In this document: in pieces, positions 21,881 to 34,500 of the stretch
How the letters are laid out: every line of letters begins with the position of its first letter
Numbering within the stretch: the stretch's first letter is position 1
NCBI GenBank assembly: GCA_963924555.1
Contig: OZ004586.1
Span: 1,488,001-1,552,000, forward strand
DNA: 64,000 nucleotides
Direction of reading: 5' to 3'
From: Crambe crambe
Taxonomy: Eukaryota > Porifera > Demospongiae > Poecilosclerida > Crambeidae
Translations under genes and position numbers: made by a program
The notes under the pieces: model-generated
Seen by the model: only the letters and a program-made list of their open reading frames with translations
What the model was told of the DNA's origin: nothing
The model's database searches: none

Positions 21881-24341
21881 TAGGTGTGCATTATTTAGAA
21901 TATCACGGTGTAGATAGAAGCTGGCTGTTTGCAGCTCAAATGCATTTTTTAAACATTAGATTGTCACCTACTTGTGCTAGTTTTCGTCTCAAGGGTTGAA
22001 AATTCATCATCTTGGAGATCTGGTGCATGACACACACACACATACCAATTAAAGAAAAGGACTACTGTTGAGTGGAGGGTTAATAAACATTCCCCAATAG
22101 TCCCAATATGGCTGCAGGTCAGTGTGCTATCAACATAAAAGGTATTGGAACCTGAGTTGTAGATTTGACCAACATTGAATAGGGAAATATCTGATAAGAG
22201 TATCCGGATGCCCTTGTGGTAAGGCTGTCAGCGTTACAGTTGCTGCAGCCATATATTATGTGCAGATAATTAATATTAATTTTTACAAGATACTATACCT
22301 ACACTGTACTCTATAAACAGGTGAACATCAACATTGGTCAGATGCTAGCATTAGCCATCAACATGACAGAAGACTATTTACCACTCGTGGGCCACTAAGT
22401 ACTGGTAAGAGCCAAAGATTTCATACCATATGCACATGATTACAGGAGTGAAAGAGCTGCATGCATGGATTTGGCTGTTAAAGGAATAGGATTTGGTTTA
22501 ATTTGGTGGAGGAAAATTAGTTCTCTTAAATGTTGTGCATGCATTTCACACAAGGTAGTTCTACATAAAGTGTGTACATAACTCTATATTTATTTATCAG
22601 GAAGCTTTCAGGGTCTCAGTCAAGATCATGGCAGTGATCATCAGGGTATGTGAGATTATATCAGCTAGCTATGATACTTAATTACTTTGTATACTCATGA
22701 TAGAGAGGATGGATCCAGTGAGAGAACAAGGTACTATCTCTACAATGCTATTCATTCTGCCATGTTGAGACATTATGTATCTTTAATATAGAAAGGGAAT
22801 GGAATCATAGTGGACCTACGCGAAATGTAAGCTTTTATTATACACTTTATTTACTTGATCAGATGCAGCTCTCAAATAGTGACTGCATGTACCTGCACTT
22901 ACAATTAACGTTCACATTTAGCTGCTTTGCTCATAGATCAAGATATAGCTGAAATCAGTGTGTAATATTTTGAAGAAGAGCAGTTTTGATGCATGCAGCT
23001 TTTAAATGAAAATAAGTGTTGGACTGATGACCTTTTAGTTAGCTCTCCATAGCTTAGGCCACTATTTATAGAATCCTAGTTTCCTGTCCAAGAAGATATC
23101 CACAAGTGCTGTGGGCAGGAGGTTATTATAATTATTCTATTATTGCTTCGTTGTTTGTCTCAAAGGTCCTGCCTTCATCATTCACCACGGGCTTTCCCAA
23201 AAAGACCTGTTTGTGAAGCCAATTCCAAACGTGCGCGCTCTACTGCGTGCATGAGCAGTGGCAGTAATATTTTTTGATGCGGTGACATTTTCAATACGCG
23301 GGCGGTGGACAGGAAATAATCATTCTATTAATAGTGGCCTTATCTTTGCCCACAAGTTATTCATTGATACATGTAAAATAGACATCTCTCTCGAAATAGC
23401 AATGGCACCTTCCTGCATAATGGTAGCCATAGTGTCTGATTGAGAAAATAGCAGTACATTAACATTCTAGAATCTAGAGCATATCTATAGACCACTGAGA
23501 ATGGATAATAGTTGTAAAATTCATTTGATTTGTTCTTCAGTGGACCAGGCAAATATCTATAGTAAAACAGCCAGAAGTCGAGGCACATGTACTTGACCAT
23601 GCTTCTTTTAGTGGGAGGATAACTGGAGTAACAGCTGAACAAAAGCTTGAACAACGAGGAGAGCCATGCTACCTTACAAGGTATAGCATTGAAAATAAGT
23701 GCTATATACTCTCAACCATGACCAGGAATAAGGAAGGACAAATCCAATTTGATCACTTTGCAATCGATATTATGAATGATCGTTATAAAGTCAGGGGTGA
23801 AAATCAATCATTTGAGATGATCGGTGATATGCTTGATTACTATGAAAAGAATCCAATCGGTACCAATGTAGAGTATATTGGCAGAGCAGCACAAGAAGCT
23901 TCACAGGAAGGAATACAGAAGCGGCAATTGAAACAACCACCACAGCAAGGGGGAGAAAAAGATAAATTGTTTCTTGAGTATATTGAGAAGCAGAGACAGG
24001 AATATATACACTTACAAAACCAAATCCATGAGAAGGAGAAGAGATTGCATGAATACGAACTCCGAGAACAAGAACAAAAGTATCGAAGAGAATTAGATGA
24101 GCAGAAAGGAGAAATACACAAGTTAGCAGAGGAAGTAAAAAAGCTCCAACAGGAAAGAGTTGCACCACAGCCACAAGAAGCAGCTGCAGAGCAGATCGTA
24201 AATCAGATTCTACAAAGGCTGCCACAACCACCACCACCACAACCACAGCAGCAGCAACAACAACCACGACAAGTTGTAGTACAGAATGAGCCAAGAGAAA
24301 ATCCTCCACCACAAGAAAAGAAGGGATGCATTATACTTTAA
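18393..24341 (+). CDS. Microexon SH2 - long coiled coil - CAAX (CIIL) protein (gene F)
   Basis: Exons: 18393-18408, 19171-19263, 22321-22404, 22601-22645, 22704-22730, 22792-22826, 23541-24341. The frame is open, 366 aa. A second possible first exon, 22108-22117 (MAAG|gtcagt), would give 333 aa without the first two exons. Linker exons are His/Gln/Ser-rich and include SLPYGTNHQRYYQEG. The SH2 begins near residue 110: FSGRITGVTAEQKLEQRGEP, CYLTRYS (binding Arg kept), DHFAIDI. A long Glu/Lys/Gln coiled coil and a Pro/Gln-rich stretch follow, ending EKKGCIIL, a CaaL prenylation box. Introns hold a MITE (19296-19692), Ty3/Gypsy pol debris (20.6-21.4 kb), a CA repeat and a second MITE (23057-23339). 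The SH2 exon acceptor has a strong pyrimidine tract. Confidence 0.82.
19296..19692. mobile_element. 397-base MITE in an intron of gene F
   Basis: The ends CAGTGGCGGATTTAG and CTAGATCTGCCACTG are imperfect inverted repeats, flanked by AATAT on both sides (19291-19295, 19693-19697). No coding capacity. Confidence 0.78.
19740..19916 (+). pseudogene. Copy of the gene E promoter and first exon
   Basis: Sequence from 'gggacacacccaatcat' to the ATG at about 19854 repeats 10625-10709, including 'atcagtctgttgc'. The coding start MASG is kept, but the donor GG|gtaagt is replaced by tactcaggcatg, so it cannot splice as gene E does. Confidence 0.6.
20797..21393 (+). mobile_element. Degenerate Ty3/Gypsy pol fragment (RT and RNase H)
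   Basis: At 20820-20990 the reading QHPLELFAALASGKKFTTFD then LSQAHPILLDDTLAKYVIFT is the reverse-transcriptase start region, with the FDLSQA motif. At 21190-21340 SDGTEHPIAYVSRILSSNEE then NYAQIKKEALAMVFGVRQ is the RNase H region of Ty3/Gypsy elements. The catalytic RT YxDD block is missing and frames are broken. No LTRs were seen. It lies in the large intron of gene F. Confidence 0.85.
21820..21879. repeat. (CA)n microsatellite
   Basis: About 27 CA units with a single interruption near 21830. It lies in the large intron of gene F. Confidence 0.95.
23057..23339. mobile_element. Intact 283-base PIF-like MITE
   Basis: GGCCACTATTTATAGAATCC at the left is inverted at the right (...TTCTATTAATAGTGGCC), with TTA on both flanks (23054-23056, 23340-23342). 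It lies in the intron just before the SH2 exon of gene F and is the uninterrupted reference for the split copy at 14461-17657. Confidence 0.85.
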
Positions 24342-25777
24342 AATTGTGTGGAGTTCCAATAGTATCATATAAATTTTTTTAATGAGTGTTCACTTGCGTA
24401 GCATTTAGAACATTTATGATGACATTTGCTATAATTTTCTCAATTCTTTTTTTTTTCTGAATTTCAGAGACCAGCAGAGATATAGCTAGCACTTCTATAG
24501 GCACCAAGCAAATGATTATAGTCACACACTGTCTGTGCCATTTTGTCCTTGCTAGCTATAGCTAGCTACCTGTAAGAATTTTCATGGTCTTGCATCCAGC
24601 ACCAAGTGAGATTTTTTGTTGTTTTTTTCCAACCTGGAACTCTGTCCTGCTTACACAAACTGTTTCCTTCAATCAACAAAGATGCATTCAAATCATTGTT
24701 GGATGCTGCAGGGAGAATTGCCATCTCCACCTCCCAGCATATTTTTATGGCTAGGAGAGAAGTAGCTTGGAATGCTTCTCAACCCCTCCTTAATCTTGTT
24801 AGCTAAATACTATTCAATAATTAATTTTTGTTATTACATTCTTCATTTCATTTTTATTTATTTCATTTAGCCCTTGCTGAGACCATTCCTCCTTACACTA
24901 ATGGAACCTTGTTGCCCTAGAGTCATTTTTATCATTATTATTATTCTGTATATACATTCACTTCTAAATAAGAAATTGGTTTACCCCCCTACAGCAGGTT
25001 GCAGTGATCTTGCAACACGAAATCCAGAACAGCTGCAAAACCAAAATTAACATCTTTCAAAGGTGGCTTTGGAGTTGTGCTACATAATCTAGCTATGAAG
25101 CCATTATATAAATGTAATGATGATCAGATGGTCACGTGTTCTACAATAAAGCTTTGAAGAAGTCACTCCTTAGTACTGTATATATTGCACTGCAGATCCT
25201 CCCTAAAGACGACAAAACATTCTTCAGCTATAGGCTACGAAGAAAATGACAAATTCATTGCAAAATACCCTGAAATTTAGTTCAGGAGTGCATTGTCTTG
25301 ACTGGAAACAATTAAGTGACTACAAAAAATATCTTCTAAATAAAAAGTGTTAAGTAGGGATGGCCCAAAAATTTAGCTGGACTATGGCTGCAGCATTAAA
25401 CCAAGCGTGTGGCCCCAAAGTCTAGCTGATATGTATTATGACTGCAGCAGAGTAGGAGGATGAGCATCTGCAGTGCAAATGAGCAGTTAGAGCGTGCTAG
25501 TCCTTGGCACGTGCACGCACATGTGCAGTAGGCTTCAATATGGCATGTAAAATCACATTGACAGGTTTGAAAGTAAATATCAAAATGATAAGTTGAAAGT
25601 AAACAACACAACATCAAATGCATTGTATCATAAGCAATCACTTCAACTGTGTATACGTATGTATATGTACTAAGTGGTTTCAGGGGCTCTCTTAAGAGTA
25701 TATATGTACTAAAAACAGAGTGTATGTATGAAGTACTATTATTAGAGTGTATGAAGTACTACAGCTGGTCAGTCAAG
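24342..25777. other. Intergenic region between gene F and the duplicated Death-SH2 copy
   Basis: No gene recognised. An open frame at 24606-24806 is unassigned and may be transposon debris. 25330-25480 resembles the arms of the inverted repeat at 48654-49092 (agtagggatg, 'ggcccaaaaat', and 'ctg.tatgtat.at.actgca'), so a relic of that element family is present. From about 25550 the sequence matches the promoter region at 2795-3057. Confidence 0.5.
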
Positions 25778-27217
25778 ATGGCACAAGCAATGGATACAAG
25801 TAAGATAGCAAAGTAGCTACTAGATTGCTTGTTATTTATTGCTTGAAAATTAATATCCCATGCAATAGCTATTGAGAAAGTTTATTCAGCAACTGATGTC
25901 CTAAGTTAAATTCTGATTGAATTTCATGGTAGCTCATAGTGCATGAAAGACCACATGTTAGTGTGTTACTAGAGACTCTAATGGTATTATTTCAATAGAT
26001 GAAGATGACTTAAGTGACATCATGGAAGAATTAGAGTCCATGATTTCCAAGTGGAGAACTATAGGGATGTTGAAGCAAGATGTGCTTGATGCCATAAGCC
26101 ACGCACATCAAAACGATGATCAAATGCTGATGACTAAGATGCTGACTGAGTGGCTGAAGAGGAATTATAATGTGTCTAAATTTGGCAAACCCACGTGGGA
26201 GAAGTTGGTAAAAGCATAGATGAAGGTCAGAGTGGGTGGAAACAATACAGCACTAGCTCAAGCAATAGCAGTGAAGCACTCAGGTTTAAAAAAATGGGAA
26301 AAGAATTGGAGAAGAATTCTCTTATTTGCTTATATATGCAGTGACAATAACAAAGCTGATATCAAAGCCTGCAATGCTTAATAGGAAGAAATCAAAGCTG
26401 AAAGAATTGTAAGTAGCTATACGAAATTCTTAAATTGCTAAGCCTTGCATCTTCCTCAAGAGGAAGATACCAAGAGCATTAGCTACAACATGATCATAGG
26501 ATCTCACTTACAGATAGTGATATAATATTACTTGAAATTCCATGCAGAAGCTCAAAGGTGACCTGCTTCAGCTCCTGTTTCAAGGCTAGAGAACACGAGT
26601 CTATGCCACTGGATGATCAACAAGATGGCAAATAAGCTTCATTTGAAGGCACAATCACTCCTACAGATAGCATACCTTTAATGTCCATAACAGCCCTTCA
26701 TCTTTCTCCTGAACATACTAGTACCAGGTAAACATAGAAACATTTGCATATTCAATTATCTATACCTTAATTGCCATGCAATAATAATAGCCTTATAAAG
26801 TGGGGCCTGGGTATGAGGCTAGTAATTATAATACTCTCTCTCTACTGACCAGCAGTTGCCTCTTTGCAGCTCGAAGACATCATGCACTACCCAAGTTACA
26901 ATGAATCCATGACAGGGAAGAAAGCAGAGCTCATGCAGACTCCAACAGCATGGCGGCAACTGCTACCTCATTCGATACAGCAAGGCTAACTCAACCTACG
27001 TCCTTTCAGTTATGAAGAGATCGGCAGAGTATGAGAACGAACTAAAAGTGGCTCATTTTCAACTCAATGTCATAAAGGGGATTGGTTAACAAGTATGAAG
27101 TAAGGGGTTCCAAGAAGACATCTTCAAGTTGCTTGAATACTACCAGAAAAATCCAGTGGATCACTCAATACAGAGCATCGGAAAAGCTTGCCCCATGCAA
27201 AGAGATAGTTGCATATA
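25778..27217 (+). pseudogene. Decayed duplicate of Death-SH2 gene 2
   Basis: All six exons of gene 2 have counterparts: first exon 25778-25799, Death exon from ~25999, SH2 to 27217. Defects: a 9-base deletion removes three residues of the Death domain (RTIGMALGLKQ becomes RTIGMLKQ). A TAG at 26217-26219 stops the Death domain before its last helix. A 4-base insertion (catg/atgc) near 26934 shifts the SH2 frame. Further deletions around 27090 and 27110 remove SH2 residues. The exon 2 donor is also weakened. The end still reads RDSCI. A short Death-only product from the first three exons is possible. Confidence 0.85.
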
Positions 27218-28359
27218 AGTATGACTTTTTTCACTGTTGAATGCTTATTGATATCCAAAAATTGAATTAATTACAACAACGATTATTTACATGAATTTTG
27301 TGGCTCTGAATTATGATAGTGCATAGAGTCTAGTATGTATCAATTTACAATAATTATAGGGAGCAAGTAATAATATTAATCATTGGGATCATATTCCATT
27401 CCATGTGAATATCATTCATGTTTCATATTTCCATAAAGTCATGGCAAACATCAGTCACATTAATTGAGTGAAGATTTTTTCCCCTCAGTGTGCATAAAGA
27501 GAACAAAGATATTTATGGCCAGTAAGTCATACTATAAATTATGTTGAAGTGATAAGAATTATCAGGTTCTCCCCAGGATGTACTGAAGGCATAGGGGCAA
27601 GACCATGATCACCATAAAAGGAAGGGGCCCAACTATTTCAAGATGGTTCCTAGCTGGTGTGGAGAGAGAAGCTAGCCACTGCTTAATTAAACTGACTCCA
27701 TTTATACAAATAGCTAGTAAGGCATAGGGGAAGAACTGAAGACATAGTGCCTTAAGATGCCTGGGGAAAACCCTGATTACCCTATGTTTCAATCACCCTT
27801 GCTTATAAAATCAAATGCCTGAAGCTGCAGGTATAAATCACATAGAAATTAATAGTGAAGGGACCATGTATGTATTTTACTATCACAGTAAAAACTGTTT
27901 TGTCAAAATAACAGATATTATTTTATATGATGCATCATTTTCTCTATTAATAAACTTAAGCTGTTACAACGAATACTGGAATGGATCTCATATAACATAA
28001 GTAGGTGAATTGAAGTTTCTTTCTTCCAATCTTGACATCTGAATTGTGTTATGCACACGGTCACATGATGTTTGAATGATGCATTGGACTTTATAATAAC
28101 AGGATATCATCAACAGTCTTATCATCTAGAGTAAATGATGTCTTAGATAGCCAGACTTGACTATACAGTTACTACTTTAGACTATAAAAGTGCACACAAG
28201 AAGTTCAGAAATCAATTCTCTGAGCTGGAGTTAGTTCTCTTCTTCCTGGCACAAACACTCAGTGCTAATTCAAAACCATGGACATAGCTGTCACTACCTT
28301 ACGTATCAACCCATAAGCATAGCTACATGAGAACTTGTTGACTATGATCCATAATGCAG
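27218..28359. other. Duplicated intergenic stretch
   Basis: Counterpart of 4551-5481 with indels and a divergent insertion around 27640-27960. The start codon equivalent of the microexon gene (28277, ATGGACATA) has lost the four bases that hold the donor in the first copy. Confidence 0.55.
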
Positions 28360-30986
28360 GTGAATATAATGAAGCTTTTCCATTGCACAATATGGATCAC
28401 AGCAGGCAGCCATACAACACCAATTACCAACCAAGAGCTGCTTTAGGAGGTATGTTGATTTGCTAGTATAGTTATGAGACCATAATAGCATGTGAAATGT
28501 GCCCCTTAGCTACCTATTAGGACAAATCTCATGGTATTAGATCATACTGAGCTCAATCAATAGTAGCCAATGAGCCTATCCATGCAGGAAAGGTTTTTTA
28601 TTGTTGTATGAAATATTATTACAGAGCATGATGACAACCCTTATCGACATCAAGACCGAGGTAATCATCACGTGTTATATTATTTTTATGGAATTCCATC
28701 ATTTTGAATTAAGGTCCAAGAGAATCTCATGCCATTCCTTAAGAACATGTATGCGAAATAACTAGAAATCATATAAGGTAGCATAGTCATTCCCCCTCCT
28801 ACACAGCACCCTAGATACTGCAGGGGCCCAGTACACTCGTCAGTTAAGTGAATCAGAAAGTAAGTCCCAGCATAATATTAACTCATAATTATGATGCAAA
28901 AACAAGCAAACAAACGAAACACTAAACAATGCCCACTCCATTTTCCCAGCAAGTATTCTATGGTGTGTGTTATTTATACCTCTTCTTTATGACCATTCCT
29001 GATACCACGTGCATATCTGTAGAGCTTATTGAGGCAGTATAGCATCTTTTGTACACATACAGTTCAATTACAACTTGCTGACCAAAGACGAAGGGTTGAT
29101 GTCATCAGTTCCGCAGAAATACAACCAGTCGATGACCCATCACCACAACATGCTCCACCCGACCCATCACTACAACCCACTCCACCAGATAAAAAATTAT
29201 GTGAGTATAATGAATATACAGAGAGTTAGGTAGTTGTATCACCCAATTCAAACAGCTATACATCACAACACTGGCATGACGGCAAACTTCCAAGGTATGA
29301 TGGAAATATACAACATTCATTGCATGTACGTATTTCTGTAGATCAATATCACAGGGGTTCAAATGAACGAAGGTCGTCAATTATTGTATCAACTGCCTCA
29401 CAAAGTAAAATATAAATCATGCAGTTCTATGAGGTATACTCTCTTATCATATTGTGCACACAGCTCATAGATCCTCCGTATTATCTTACTCTAACATTAT
29501 TCGTGTCTATATATCTATATAGTGCAGGGGATAATGCAAGCATCATGTGATTAATAATGTACATATATACACTGGATACAGGAGAGTACAATTCATTACT
29601 TGTTGTAGTAATGAGTCTATGCAATACTACTTTACAACAATAAAGGCCCTCTTGTATACTTGCTAATTATCATACCTTGGCAGTGCTGGTAATTTTGAGG
29701 CATTGGTGGAATTGCAGTTGGTGGTGGTTGGTGACATAGTTGCATGCTGGAAGTAAATTACACAGAACATTTTGCTCTCCATGGCTTTCACATTAGCTAC
29801 CTCCGTAGTTTATCTCATTGGGAAATTCGGGAGGTCTGGAATGACGACTGGGTTCTCCACCTGCCCTATAATTTTGTGTGTATAATTATATGCAATCGTG
29901 CAATTGTAACGACTTGCAGTTATTATAGCTTTATAAAGAGTTTGGCCAGTCTGGATTTAGTGGCAAGTAGCCTGTATTTTGTGAGTATGCAAGCCTGTAT
30001 ATTTGCTACAAGGTTGAGTTAGCAAGTGACTCACCAAATGAATGTAACTTCAATAGGAAATGTTTACCATCATATTGTACGCTGTACCTTCCAGGTGAGC
30101 AGGACACAACTGGGAGAAGACAGAGGGTTAGTTAATGTTAGGCAACAGAGTTATGATCACACATCTACCCATCCATCCATGTAGCAAAACACCAGACTTA
30201 TGACACTAGCCGTCCCTGCTGAAAACACAGTAGAAAATGAATATGCAGTACATCCAAACCAGTCAAGTCATCAAGTGCCACACACCAACAACACAGGTAG
30301 TCTCATAAGCAATGCACACCCTTACTCTATAATATAGTGTGATATCTTATTTGAATAGCTTCTATGCATGATGCCAATCACAGGCAAAGAGCAGCTAGAG
30401 GAGTGGAAGAAATTGAAGAAGATACACGGCTTAAAGGTGTGAGCACAACAATATTATAGAAACCTCTGATGACAAGAATGGAAATTCTGATAGAACTTTA
30501 TAAGATGTACGTAGCTAGTTATAAAGAGTTACCTCACCATGTTCTTTATAGCTCAAATGTCAATCAGATCAGCATACATAATGATTTTCTATTTATATAA
30601 TGATATTATAGCTCATCGAGCCAGCAGTTCATGAAAATAAACTGATGGGAGAGCATGCAAGCTACCACCAAAGCATCAGTGGAAAAGAGTCTGAACGTAG
30701 GCTCAAGAAGAATGGTGGGAACTGCTACCTCACACGTTACAGTGAGGTTCAAAAGTGCTATGTACTGTCAGTGTACCAGAAGACCCCCATATATGCAATA
30801 AAGCATTTTGAAATTGTTACTCAGAACCAAACGTGCAGCATTAAAGGAGCTGGACGTGAATTCAACACGATAAACAAACTCCTTCAGCACTATGAACGAA
30901 ATCGACTTGATCCAGCATTGATGACTATCAGTGAATGCTATAAACAAGAAAACTATCAACAAAGAAGAGAATGCATATTGTTATAA
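28360..30986 (+). CDS. Microexon SH2 protein with CILL CAAX box, duplicate locus (gene 4')
   Basis: Exons that fit: 28360-28449, 28625-28660, 29063-29200, 29256-29294, 29342-29404, 30095-30126, 30185-30296, 30359-30438, 30612-30986. Joined in this order the frame is open for about 321 codons. It links exons homologous to both gene 3 (5.5-6.7 kb) and gene 4 (8.1-9.9 kb), with the gene 3 SH2 exon absent. Four gene 4 exons are lost: one has no donor (29462 area), one is deleted, and two lie in an inverted segment (29663-30004). The SH2 exon is intact: YHQSISGKESERRLKKNGG, CYLTRYS, ending RRECILL. The first exon is unresolved, so expression is uncertain. Confidence 0.7.
29663..30004 (-). other. 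Micro-inversion containing two former exons
   Basis: This segment is the reverse complement of ~8560-8925. On the minus strand it still carries the equivalents of exons 8844-8915 (PQNYQHYQ region, here 29674-29740) and 8702-8773 (here ~29800-29870). The flanks on either side continue collinear with the first copy. The breakpoints fall in 'tgtatacttgct'-type repeats present in both orientations in the first locus. Confidence 0.82.
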
Positions 30987-31009
30987 AAATGACAATTCTG
31001 TGATGATTA

Positions 31010-31245
31010 ACTGTTAAGAGTGATTATACCTGTTAGAGTGATTATCTGTTAGAGTGATTACCTGTTAGAGTGATTAACTCTTAAGAGTGATTACCTGTTA
31101 AGAGTGATTACCTGTTAAGAGTGATTACCTGTTAAGAGTGATTAAATGTTAAGAGTGATTACCGGCAATTACCTGTTAAGAGTGATTACCTATTAGAGTG
31201 ATTAACTGTTAAGTGATTACCTGAAACTGTTAAGAGTGTTTAACT
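31010..31245. repeat. Minisatellite, unit gttaagagtgattacct
   Basis: About a dozen 17-base units after the CILL stop of gene 4', expanded relative to the copy at 9930-10045. Confidence 0.9.
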
Positions 31246-31530
31246 CTTTAGTCTGCATATTTATGATCTTTTTGGACCACGTGGCAACTAACTTATCATT
31301 ACATATTCGTGAATTACATAATTGTGACATGATGCATGACTGTGATGTAATCATGACGTGAACTATGATGACAGAATTCATCATAACACCAAGCATAAAT
31401 ATTGTTACTATCAGATATTTACGTATGTGCACATGACTACCATGGTCACATGACTGTAAACATTTTTATTTTATAGCTACAAAGTGTTTCAGCAAGTCAA
31501 CAAAGCTACGCTTCAAAACATCCACAAAAC

Positions 31531-34500
31531 ATGGCTACAGGAAACAGTGAGTGGCTACATAAACCTTTGCAGGCATGAACCAGCTAACAATGAGGGCATG
31601 TGTTTCCATAGCAACATTGTATAGAGCTAACAACACTTAGTTTCCCTATATATGTGTGTAAAGTGAGTCCCCAAACTATAAATATTGGTTCTGGAGATCA
31701 CCTGATTCTGAAGTGAAGAACTAGCTACATGTAAGAGCATTGACTTGATATAATTATGTATCTGCTGGAATGTTAGAACTCCAAGTTGAGAATAGCTACA
31801 GGACGGCAAATAATGCAATTACACACCCACACCCATTTTTGTAAGCTGTACTAAAAAGTGGGTGTGTAATCTGCATGCATGCATGCAGACTATTCTAAGC
31901 AGCTTAAAATGAATCACAATACAAGGGAATTTAAATCATCCCATCATAGCTAGCTAAAGGGGAGGATATTCATTTTGTCGGGGGTGTGACTCATCAGCTC
32001 ACATGATAGACCCACCCACGCGATTAGCTAGGACGCGCGCTAGTCGCATGCTGCGTAGGGCAAGAAACAATGGCAGCTAACTAATAGTAATATTATTTTT
32101 CAGAGAGCAAGCTATAGATGCCTTATCAAGCATTTTACGCGATCCTATTGTACTTCTCTAGAAGGAAGGTATGCCGAAAAGCTCAAGATTGACAAAGAAG
32201 ACTTGCCTGATCCATATGGTACCTGAGCTAAGATGTTTAAGTGGCCAAGCATCCAGTTTGGAGATTTTAGTTGATAGGAACCTGTCCTTCTTCTTTGCTG
32301 TACCGCTTAGTGCAGCCTATAAGGAAATTCTTCAATACAGCTAGCCAGCTTCGAAGCTTCCGCCCTACGTAAGAACGATTTTTAGGTAAGGGTCATCATA
32401 CCTTCTACGGTATCATGTGACTACACACCCCCGACAAAAAATGGTCTATAGCGGGTATATTTCGAGGGGCTAAAGTTTCGCGGATTTCGCGATTTCTCTT
32501 TTGTCCGCAAATATTTAACCACGCGAATCACTTTGGCAAATCCAGACTCTAGATCTCAGACTAATCACTAGAGTTGCGTCTAGTTCATGTGTATCTCTGA
32601 CTCTACAATGGAGGATAAACTCACCTCGCTGAAAAAAATAGAGCCACATGATCAGATGGTCTGATGGCTTCGAGGCAGCAGAACATCTATCATCGCTATG
32701 CCACGGCAAAAGGATCGCTGCACTATAGTACCGTATAACGCTTCGCTAACTACGGCACTCCAGATATCTTAATCTGTCTAGAACGTAGTCTCAAACGAAA
32801 GATGGCCTAGACTTGCATGCCATCATAGCTTCTGATATAGCTAGCTCATAGCATAGATATTAGCATAGATATTATATATTATATATAAGAGGTTTTACGG
32901 GATTGGAAACGCCCAATGAACTGCACAAAAAAAAAAAAAAAAAAATGAACTGCACAACCGAGGCGCGTTGATAAATGCGCACGCGCATGCAGCATTAATT
33001 ATATTAATGGCTGTGAATATTCACTCCTTTCAAGGCAGTTAAAGTGATGTTCTGCCCCTACAGCTCGCAGAATAGTACAAGTATGCTAAGGGGAAGGTAT
33101 TGAAGAAGTGAAGAGTCAGAGAGTTGAAGTTGGAGAGTCTGAGGAAGGAAGCTATTAATTATTCATAACTTTTTTTCCTTAAAATTATAACTATGAGTAC
33201 CTATCACTGCTCATTATACATTAATTTTATGTGATTGATTTGAAAGAAAGGCCAAAATGACTCTTGGTATTAAAATTAGACATAGATTCATTATTATTAT
33301 AGCGTGCCCCGAAGTTATCTGCCAGTTTCTGCTCAGTTCTCCCTCATCAGCATTATTGCAATACTTCCAGCTTTTGGCTGTTGGATTTTGACACCAGTCC
33401 ACCTTAAGAATTCGGCTCAGTCAGCTGTCCTGTGGACCCTATGGATATTAAGAGGGATATATAGTAAGCTTGCCATCTCCATAGGATGACTATTGTATAG
33501 AAAACAAATGCACCAATTCCATTTACTGTTCTATCCTTTCCCTGAAATAACTAATACAGTTGCAATATTGTTAATCTATTTCTTGGGAGAGGGATCACAT
33601 TTTTAACACCACTTGCAAATGCTAGAGACAATATATGTCAGCTAATACAAAAACTAACATTATACTATTCCATGTAGCTAAAGTTTACATACCTAAAATG
33701 AGCAACAGCAATTGATTCCATGAAGCGTGAGAGGGAATACAGTCCCATTAACCACTACAGTAAATAAACTTGAAATTCTGAGCTAAAATTTATTTTATAC
33801 AGTAAATCTATGCCCTAGTATATTATAGTATCATTGGCATAAGTCTTACCTCATGGATCTTGTCAGAACAGCAACTTTGACAAAAGTGCTACGTATGTCT
33901 ATCATGTCAGCTGTCAACCCGCCTCGGTTGTTAGTTGCTAACAAGAGCACGTGATCCGTTTCCAATCCCGTAAACCTCTTACGTATATCTATGCTCATAG
34001 CTAGCTAGCTTTGTGCGCGCGCGCACATGCCGCTGGCCAGATTTTTTTTTCTAAACCGTGAATGATTTCCCAAGGTCTAGCTAATCGCGAAATTTTCGCC
34101 TCTCAAAATATACCCGCTATACGGTACTTAGCTAATATTATAGGCAGAACATGGTTGAGCCATATGACTATGTAATTATGTGCCTGTAGCTGCATGTATT
34201 AGGTATTATATTAGGTAAAATCAGTAGCAATTGAAGGAGCATAATAAACAATGTTATGTTTTACAATGTATAATATATATCAGAGTGTGCATGCGGTAGC
34301 ACTCTCTATGTAGGGTTAGTCCGGGATGGGCAGCGTGGCTTCTCTCATTAGAACAATACAAACTAGACTCTCTTTATCTCTCAACTAAACTTACATCTGG
34401 AAAACAATGCAGAAGATGATGATATGTCTGCTCATTATCTTTAGAGCAACCAACTTTATCATCTTCTCAAGAAACACAAGAAGAAGCTACACTTGGTATA

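Noticed and set aside
22827-23540. Extra exon within the gene F intron before SH2
   Set aside because: The interval is largely a MITE; no exon with phase-0 ends was found and direct splicing keeps the frame.
23791-24312. Long minus-strand frame opposite the gene F coiled coil
   Set aside because: Low-complexity mirror (poly Val/Ala) of the Gln/Glu-rich coding strand.
24606-24806. 66-codon open frame
   Set aside because: No motif, no neighbouring exon with a matching phase; probably chance or old repeat.
31010-31245. CRISPR-like direct repeats
   Set aside because: Units are contiguous ~17-base repeats without spacers in a eukaryotic locus; a minisatellite.
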